Source: Phenylobacterium sp. J426
GTDB lineage: Bacteria; Pseudomonadota; Alphaproteobacteria; Caulobacterales; Caulobacteraceae
Direction of reading: 5' to 3'
Assembly (NCBI RefSeq): GCF_024699945.1
Contig: NZ_JAJOMY010000001.1
Location: 682,001-746,000 of the forward strand
DNA length: 64,000 bases
Below the pieces are notes generated by a model. The model was not told the origin of the DNA, made no database searches, and was given only the letters and a program-made list of their open reading frames with translations. The stretch's first letter is position 1, and each line of letters begins with the position of its first letter. The position numbers and the translations under genes were made by a program. This document shows positions 58,517 through 64,000 of this stretch, piece after piece.

Positions 58517-58611
58517 AGCGACAATGGGCTCTTGCTCGAGTTCGCCGGCCCATGACGGACGGCCATGTGGCGGAGCGCCGCTCGCTTCGGCAACCTGAGC
58601 CCATTGTCGCT
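58517..58611. repeat. 95-bp segment bounded by a 15-bp perfect inverted repeat
   Basis: AGCGACAATGGGCTC at 58517-58531 and its exact reverse complement at 58597-58611 enclose 65 bases. The arrangement resembles the ends of a miniature inverted-repeat element or a long stem, next to the chimeric gene remnant. I see no clear target duplication. The 272 bases from 58388 to 58659 otherwise contain no convincing gene. Confidence 0.45.
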
Positions 58612-58659
58612 GGCCGCGACGCGCCCTAGGCAAGCGGAAGGGGCAGCGAAGCGGAGGGC

Positions 58660-59664
58660 TTGGCCTTGATCGTCGATGAGCTTCGCGACCAGCCCGCCTA
58701 TCTATTGAGCCCCGCCGTGCTCATGGCCGGCTCGGCCCTCGCGTTCTCCACGGACCTTCAGACCGCCTACAGCGCCGCGCCGTTCGACCCGAAGCGTGAG
58801 CATCTTCAGGAAGAGATGATCCGCACGCTCGTGCGCACACCGGTAGGCGACCAGATCGGTTTCGAGTTCGCGCAGACGCCGGACATCGCCGCGCATCTGA
58901 GCCGCGACGCCATCCCGTTGAACCTGCTGCACTCCGGCAACTACTTCCACTTCCTCGTCGAGGCGCTTCCGAACCTGCTCGTGCTTCTGCAGAACGATCT
59001 GGTCGGCCCGAACAGCCTCATTGTCAGCGGCCTGCTCCACTCCAACATGTGGAGCGCTCTGCAGCTCGTGCTTCGCGGCCGCGAGACCCCGATCCTCCAA
59101 CTCCGCAAGCACCAAGCCGTCTCAGCGGACCGTGCAATCCTGCTGCCGCCTGCGTGGCATGCCAGCGAATTGCTGGGCGGCGCCATCTCCGACAGCACCT
59201 ATGACGTGACGAAGATCCAGCTGCTGCGCGATAGCTTCAGGCCGCTGTGGCCGGACGGCGCCAATGACCTGAAACTTTTCATCCGGCGCGCCAGCGGCCA
59301 GCGCATCGTGTCGAACGCGCAAGAGGTGGAACAGGCGGCGATCCAGGCCGGCTATCACGTGATCGATCCGGGTCAGTTCTCGTTCGAGGAGCAGGTCCGG
59401 ATCTTCCAATCGGCAAGCCATGTGGCAGGACCGACCGGCGCCTGGCTTGCCAACCTTGTCTTCACCCGTGAAGACGCTCGAGTTTCGGTCTTCTACCCCG
59501 AGACGGGTCGGGTCGAACGAACGATCTGGCGCCTCCTGGCGGAAATCTGCGGCGTGGCGATCGACGAGATTTACTGCCCTGTTACTCTGTATCGGGAGCG
59601 GCAGCCTATCCACTCGGACTTCCTCATACCGGCGGAAGCGCTGGCGGAGAGCCTGCGCGTCTGA
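58660..59664 (+). CDS. Glycosyltransferase family 61 protein
   Basis: A 334-residue protein of the DUF563/GT61 family: LLHSGNYFHFLVEALPNLLV, LKLFIRRASGQRIVSNAQEV and ASHVAGPTGAWLANLVFTRE, ending near YRERQPIHSDFLIP. The start is TTG 58660 or TTG 58666, both after GCGGAGGG; no ATG gives a full N-terminus. GC content is lower than in the neighbours (60% in the line 58921-58980 against about 75% elsewhere), suggesting later acquisition. Its glycan product is unknown. Confidence 0.88.
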   Translation: MALIVDELRDQPAYLLSPAVLMAGSALAFSTDLQTAYSAAPFDPKREHLQEEMIRTLVRTPVGDQIGFEFAQTPDIAAHLSRDAIPLNLLHSGNYFHFLVEALPNLLVLLQNDLVGPNSLIVSGLLHSNMWSALQLVLRGRETPILQLRKHQAVSADRAILLPPAWHASELLGGAISDSTYDVTKIQLLRDSFRPLWPDGANDLKLFIRRASGQRIVSNAQEVEQAAIQAGYHVIDPGQFSFEEQVRIFQSASHVAGPTGAWLANLVFTREDARVSVFYPETGRVERTIWRLLAEICGVAIDEIYCPVTLYRERQPIHSDFLIPAEALAESLRV

Positions 59665-60031
59665 GGACGCTCTGGCCAAGGAAGTGACGCTTGGCTGCGT
59701 TCGAAGTGCAGCTGCTAGTAGCCGTACGATTGATGATCGGGAGTGCGGGCTCGCGGTGCGACGCCGCGTCGGCCCAGAGGCGGGTGGCGCGGCCACTTGA
59801 TCGACGCGCATGCAGCATCCCACAGGCTCGCTGCGGCCTCAGGAACACGGCGCGAACATCGATTTGGGTGCCGCGAAAGGCGTGCAGTATGATGCTCAGT
59901 CTAGCTCCCACCCGAAAGATCGATCGATCGATTTCAGGAACCTAGAGGGCTTGCCTGGCGAATTCTTGCAGCCGGAATGTAAACTGCATCGGAAGCCCCG
60001 TCTGCGTAAACAGCTGATTTCCGGAGAAGAA
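59665..60031. other. Low-GC intergenic region between GT61 gene and tRNA-Arg
   Basis: No convincing coding sequence. GC falls to about 50% (30 of 60 bases in 59881-59940). A GATC tandem (GATCGATCGATCGAT, 59918-59932) is the only obvious repeat. It lies just downstream of the 3' end of the tRNA, where integrated elements are often found, but no integrase or copy of the tRNA end is seen. Confidence 0.5.
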
Positions 60032-60108
60032 TGGCGCGCCCGGAACGATCTGAACGTCCGACCCTCAGATTCGTAGTCTGATGCTCTATCCAGCTGAGCT
60101 ACGGGCGC
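60032..60108 (-). tRNA. tRNA-Arg (anticodon ACG)
   Basis: A complete 77-base cloverleaf: acceptor GCGCCCG pairs fully with CGGGCGC, D-stem GCTC/GAGC, anticodon stem TCAGA/TCTGA around CTACGAA, T-stem GGACG/CGTTC (one G-U pair) with loop TTCAGAT, discriminator G and an encoded CCA. ACG is read as ICG after deamination of the wobble A. Confidence 0.96.
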
Positions 60109-60284
60109 GCATGCCTTTCGGCGAGGCGGGCTATCTAGCGAGGTGTAGAGACCGTTTCAACCCGTTTCCTCATTCCCACGCGCAAGACCCCTTGCCCCGC
60201 TCCCGCCCAGACCGCGGAAGACTGAGCGCCGCCGCGCCGAGCCGCGTTGCCAGTTCGCCGGTAACCAGAGTAACGGCTTGCGTC

Positions 60285-61106
60285 ATGCTGAACAGCACCC
60301 GCGCCTCAGGGCTGACGTTCCTCTTCCCCGAAGGCGACACGGTCGTGGGACCCACGCTGCAGGCCTACGGCGAGTTCGCCCAGCCGGAGGTGGATTTCCT
60401 GGTCGAGGCGGCCGCCGCGCCGGAGGGCCGCTACCTCGATGTCGGCGCGAACATCGGGGCCATCGCACTGCCGTTCGCCCGGCGTCGGCCGGCCTGGAAA
60501 GTGACGGCGATCGAGGCTCACCGGGGGCTTGCCGCCATCCTGGCGGCCAACACCCACGGTAACCACCTGGCCAATGTCGACGTCATCAACGCCGCCGCCG
60601 GTCCCACTCGCGCCATAGCGGAGTTCCCGCTGCTGTCCCTCGATCAGAAGGTGAATTTCGGCGACTCGGGTTTCCACCGGGCCGCAGCCAAGACGCCCGT
60701 GCTGCAACTGCCGCTGGACGAGATCGCCTCCGACGCGGACGTCATCAAGGTCGACGTCCAGGGCTTCGAGGCCGAGGTGCTCAGGGGCTCGACCGCAATC
60801 CGGGCCGCGGGCAAGGCGATCTGGTTCCTCGAGACGCCCGCCGACGCGAAGGCTCGGGCCGAGGTCTTCGACCTGCTGCGCGCCGCCCGCTGCGAGCTGT
60901 TCTGGTTCTTCTCGCCCTTCGGCACGCGCCGCTCGCCGCGAAATCCCGTGGAGGGCAAGGGCGTCGGCGGCGACGCGAACTGGGTCGCCGTGCCGCCCGG
61001 CAGGGGCGCCGCCTGGCCGTTGACGCCAGTCCGGGACGCGCAGGAGCCGCGTCCCGGCCACGCCGACGCCTACCCGTACCTCGAGCGGTACGGCTTCAGC
61101 GGCTGA
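60285..61106 (+). CDS. FkbM family methyltransferase
   Basis: A 273-residue SAM-dependent enzyme from ATG 60285. EGRYLDVGANIGAIALPFAR and WKVTAIEAHRGLAAILAANT form the SAM site; DVIKVDVQGFEAEVLRGSTA is the FkbM block. These enzymes O-methylate sugars in polysaccharides or natural products. The frame is open upstream through the tRNA region but that part cannot be real. It probably serves surface glycan modification together with the nearby GT61 gene. Confidence 0.88.
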   Translation: MLNSTRASGLTFLFPEGDTVVGPTLQAYGEFAQPEVDFLVEAAAAPEGRYLDVGANIGAIALPFARRRPAWKVTAIEAHRGLAAILAANTHGNHLANVDVINAAAGPTRAIAEFPLLSLDQKVNFGDSGFHRAAAKTPVLQLPLDEIASDADVIKVDVQGFEAEVLRGSTAIRAAGKAIWFLETPADAKARAEVFDLLRAARCELFWFFSPFGTRRSPRNPVEGKGVGGDANWVAVPPGRGAAWPLTPVRDAQEPRPGHADAYPYLERYGFSG

Positions 61107-61110
61107 ACGG

Positions 61111-62423
61111 TCAGGGCACCGGCACGCCCAGCGCCCCGCCCACCGCGCCGCCCAGGCCGCGCATGATCGCCTTCCGACGCTCGGCCTTCGGATCCTTGGG
61201 CGGCTGCTGCGCCTGGCCGGGCCGCGCGGGCCGGTCGTCCTCGTCGTCGGCAAAAGACGCGGCAGGGCCCATCCCCGGCATCGGCTGGCCCAGCAGACCG
61301 CCCGTGGCCGAGCGATAGCGGACCTTCACGGCCCACTCCTGGTTCCAGGCGATCTTCGGGTCCTCCGGCCGCGGCGGATGGACGAAATTCGCTTCGCCGC
61401 CATAGGCGACCAGCTGGAACATCGCCTGCGGCGCCGCCTCCAGAACCTCCTTCGGCACGGCGCAGCTCGTCGTCTGAGGCCCCATCAGGGCCTTGCTGGC
61501 CACCAGCCGGGTGATGTCGCCCTGGCTGAGGTAGTCGGGGTTCGAAAACGCCGTCGCCTGGGTCTCAGAGGACGACCACATGACCATCGTCTCGCCCTCG
61601 CCGCCCATGGCGCTGGCGTAATAGGCCCGGGCCTGGGGCACGGCGGCCCAGCCGAGGTTGGCCCAGCCGCCGGGGGCCTTCTGGTTCGTCGTGACGTTCA
61701 GCGGCGCGAGGAAGTCCTGCTCGGCGCCGAGGGTGAAGTTGATCTCCGGGCTGTAGTTGCCGCGGACGGCGTGCGCGCCCACCAGCGAACCGCGCGCCGG
61801 CACGAGGTCCCGGGTCTTCTCGTTCGGCCACTCGCCGTAGGTCCTGTTGCGACCCGGGCTGGGAGGCTGCATGGCGCGGTAGTCGATGCCGCGGAACATG
61901 CCCGCCGGGTTCTGCTTGCCCTCCGCCATATTGGCGAAATCGATCACATAGGGCTGACCCGGCCGGGCCTTCTCCCCGCAGCCCCAGAAGATCAGCATCT
62001 TGCCGCGGGGCTTGCGATACTCGGGCGGCACGGCCTCGTCCGGCGTTTCCTCGCGAAGGGCAGGCGCCTGTTTCGGCGTCAGCAGCGGCAGCTTCTGACC
62101 GGCCTGCAGGCCGGCCGGCGGCAGGTGGTCGGCGGCCGGAGACGGATTGGTCTGGCTGGAGCCCAGCTGCAGTTGCAGCGACTTGGAGGCCCCCCGCCGC
62201 CCATCATGGCGCGCATCATCGCGCCGGCGTCCGGCCCGCCGCCGGCCGTGGGCATCCCGAAGCCGGTTTGGGTCGCCGCGCTCATCCAATAGGTGGCGAC
62301 CGGGCCGGTCACCTTCTGCTGCGGCTGGGCCGCGGGCTTGGTCTGGGCGATCGCGCCGGACACGGCGGCTGTGGCCAGCGCGGCAGCGCCCGCGGCGAGC
62401 GCCAGCTTGCGTGCGGAAGACAT
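61111..62423 (-). CDS. Secreted protein of unknown function, frameshifted
   Basis: Starts MSSARKLALAAGAAALATAA with a signal peptide ending near GAIAQ, preceded by AGGAGTGAAAGA. A Met/Gly-rich stretch (DAGAMMRAMMGGG) leads to the C6 run 62190-62195; with seven C the text continues ASKSLQLQLGSSQTNPSPAA to a 437-residue protein. Later parts include MLIFWGCGEKARPGQPYVID and TVSIDE-free beta-rich segments such as APGGWANLGWAAVPQARAYY. I recognise no domain; proteins of this kind appear in Caulobacteraceae as hypothetical. Tail to tail with the FkbM gene, 4 bases apart. Confidence 0.78.
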
Positions 62424-62467
62424 TCTTTCACTCCTGAAACAGCGACGCTCGTGTAACAGCGGTCGGT

Positions 62468-63491
62468 TCAGGCTGGAAGGTCTCGCCAGCAGCGCACGTC
62501 GCTTCCGGCCCACGCCGTCGCGGCATGAACGCCCCGCGCCACCGCGCGCGCCAGGGTGTCGGCGGCGAGAGCGCCCAGTCGCGCCACGGTGAGGTCCGCG
62601 GGCGCCTCCAGCCGCCTCCGGCCCGTCGACAGCGCAAAGACGATGTCCCCGTCGAACGGGGCGTGCACCGGACGGATGGCGCGGGCGAGACCGTCCTGCG
62701 CCATTACCGCCAACCGCTTGGCCTGGGCCGGAGTCAGAACCGCATCGGTGGCCACGCAGGCGATGGTCGTGTTCCGCGCGGCGTCCGGCCGCTTCGCCAG
62801 CCCCCCAGACGTCTGGCTCCGCCGCCAGTCCGGCCGAGCCGAGGCCGCCGAATTCGGCGCCGAGTTCGTAGGGCGCCGCCCAGAACGACCGTCCGCCGGG
62901 AGCGACCACCGATCCCCACGAATTCACCGCCACGAGGGCCCCGATCGCATAGCCGTCGTGGCTGGTCACCGACGCCGAGCCGATCCCGCCCTTCAGCGCT
63001 CCGGCCATCGCGCCGAAGCCCGCACCGGCCGTGCCCAGCTGGAAATCCTCACCGGCGCCCAGCGCCGCCATGCGACCCAGGGCGCGGTAGGGCGGCGCCT
63101 CACCCCAGGCCTTGTCGCCGCCATTGGCGATGTCGAAGAGGATCGCCGCCGGGACGACTGGCGACGGCGGAACACCGGGCATCAGTCCGAAGCCACGCCC
63201 CTGCGCGCCCAGCCAGGCGACGACGCCGTCCGCCGCCGCCAGCCCATAGACCGAGCCGCCCGACAGCACGACCGCGTCCACGGCGTCGACCAGGTTCTCC
63301 GGGGCCAGCGCGTCGGTCTCGCGGGTGCCGGGCGCGCCCCCGCGCACGTCCGCGGCGCAGACCGCACGCTCGTCCGGCAGGATCACCGTCACGCCGCTCC
63401 GCACGCGCGCGTCTTCGGCCTGCCCGACTTTCAAGCCCGGCACGTCGGTAATGAGGTTGCGGAGCCCAGGCCTTGCGCGCATCTCGACCAT
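62468..63491 (-). CDS. P1 family (DmpA-like) peptidase, frameshifted
   Basis: From ATG 63491 with GAGGTCGGGGT before it. LRNLITDVPGLKVGQAEDAR, VVLSGGSVYGLAAADGVVAW, AILFDIANGGDKAWGEAPPY and GYAIGALVAVNSWGSVV match the P1 family of self-cleaving Ntn hydrolases (L-aminopeptidase/DmpA); the nucleophile should be the Ser in VNSWG. The C6 run 62801-62806 breaks the frame; five C restores DVWGLAKRPDAARNTTIACV and 340 residues. Confidence 0.92.
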
Positions 63492-63571
63492 ACCCCGACC
63501 TCGCACGAGCCGACGCTTGTTGTCCACGCAGGCGGGGCTATGGTCGCCGCCGCCCGCCTCCGGAGTGACCT

Positions 63572-64000
63572 GTGACCGTCAAGACGCGCTTCCTTCCGCT
63601 CGCCCTGTCCGCCCTGCTCATGGCATGCCAGTCGCCGGGCGGACCGGCGGTGTCGGCGGGACCTCCGTCACCTGCTGGGGCCGCGGCCGTGAAGGGCCAG
63701 GCGATGGTCGCCGCCGCCAATCCGTTGGCCGTGGAAGCGGGCCTGCGGGTGTTGCGCGAAGGCGGCTCGGCGATCGACGCCGCGGTCGCGGTCCAGGCTG
63801 TGCTGGGGCTCGTGGAGCCGCAGAGCTCGGGCCTCGGCGGCGGCGCCTTCCTCACATACTACGACGCCCGCACAAAGACGGTCACCGCCTACGACGGCCG
63901 CGAAACCGCGCCCGCCGGCGCCCACGCCCGACATGTTCCTCGATGAGGCGGGCAAGCCGCTCAACCGCGCGGCCGCCGTCCTGTCCGGCCGTTCCACCGG
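63572..64000 (+). CDS. Gamma-glutamyltransferase family lipoprotein, 3' end outside window, frameshifted
   Basis: Starts at GTG with GGAGTGACCT upstream. MTVKTRFLPLALSALLMACQ carries a lipobox (LLMAC). GQAMVAAANPLAVEAGLRVL, REGGSAIDAAVAVQAVLGLV and SGLGGGAFLTYYDARTKTVT are the large-subunit start of gamma-glutamyltransferase. An extra C at 63921-63923 breaks the frame; corrected it reads APAGATPDMFLDEAGKPLNR and runs off the window. Confidence 0.9.

Noticed and set aside
58132..58593. Minus-strand open frame (MPKRAALRHMAVRHGPANSS) over the inverted repeat region
   Set aside because: It overlaps the HlyD remnant antisense, has no recognisable family and contains the inverted repeat inside the frame.
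59918..59932. GATC tandem repeat as a replication or methylation control site
   Set aside because: Only three and a half units, and Caulobacterales lack the Dam-SeqA system; probably a chance simple repeat.
60081..60284. N-terminal extension of the FkbM gene to 60081
   Set aside because: The extension would run through the 5' end of tRNA-Arg and has no family similarity; ATG 60285 is preferred.

Overview
The window is a 64 kb piece of a GC-rich (about 70%), gene-dense alphaproteobacterial chromosome. The order phoR-pstC-pstA-pstB-phoU-phoB, the neighbourhood pmbA-cysQ-DUF4170 followed by lipid A/Kdo genes (msbA, DUF374, kdtA, lpxK), the five-step hut pathway (hutF plus hutG), a GGAAC-N17-CGTT general-stress promoter and the very tight packing with ATGA-type overlaps all suggest Caulobacteraceae (Caulobacter or Phenylobacterium-like). 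This assignment rests on gene content and order only.

Layout. 0-9.7 kb: PPK2 fragment, YcaQ-type glycosylase, carboxylesterase, ABC exporter with a long leader, ubiA, a TetR-desaturase-methyltransferase operon, two small genes. 9.8-20.8 kb: a multidomain copper monooxygenase/cytochrome c protein, periplasmic leucyl aminopeptidase, gamma-glutamyltransferase, UbiD, MAPEG, PmbA, CysQ, DUF4170 and several small conserved proteins. 20.9-27.4 kb: phosphatase and the lipid A/Kdo export and synthesis run, with a zinc-type CDF transporter inserted. 27.4-30.3 kb: phosphotransferase, SRPBCC protein, PurD. 30.3-37.9 kb: phosphate sensing and uptake operon, divergent from a soluble HisKA_2 kinase and a SemiSWEET. 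38.0-50.0 kb: a glycan/protein-glycosylation island: two GT41-type glycosyltransferases (one TPR-OGT/SPINDLY-like, one HMW1C-like) around a CDP-deoxysugar operon with a C-methyltransferase, plus GT4 enzymes and an acetylesterase. 50.0-57.4 kb: complete histidine utilisation locus with a HutC operator. 57.4-64 kb: stress-type lipoprotein, a chimeric remnant of an alcohol dehydrogenase and an HlyD protein, GT61 and FkbM glycan genes flanking tRNA-Arg(ACG), a secreted protein, a P1 peptidase and the start of a second gamma-glutamyltransferase.

Data quality matters for reading this window. At least thirteen otherwise normal genes are broken by single-base gains or losses (fourteen sites), nearly all in or beside runs of G or C; correcting each by one base restores a full-length family member whose length is a multiple of three. 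These look like uncorrected homopolymer errors rather than pseudogenes. Two further places (near 44605 and near 58115) join the front of one gene to the back of another and may be real deletions or assembly collapses.

The most interesting biology is (1) the two GT41 glycosyltransferases flanking a branched CDP-sugar pathway, a candidate cytoplasmic protein glycosylation system; (2) a secreted protein combining a cysteine-free redoxin-like domain, a cytochrome c motif, a complete PHM-like dicopper monooxygenase core and two EF-hands; (3) a promoter, an 18-codon proline-rich leader ORF and about 250 nt of leader before an ABC exporter; (4) repeated use of the tetranucleotide CTAG as a shared stop signal for convergent genes.
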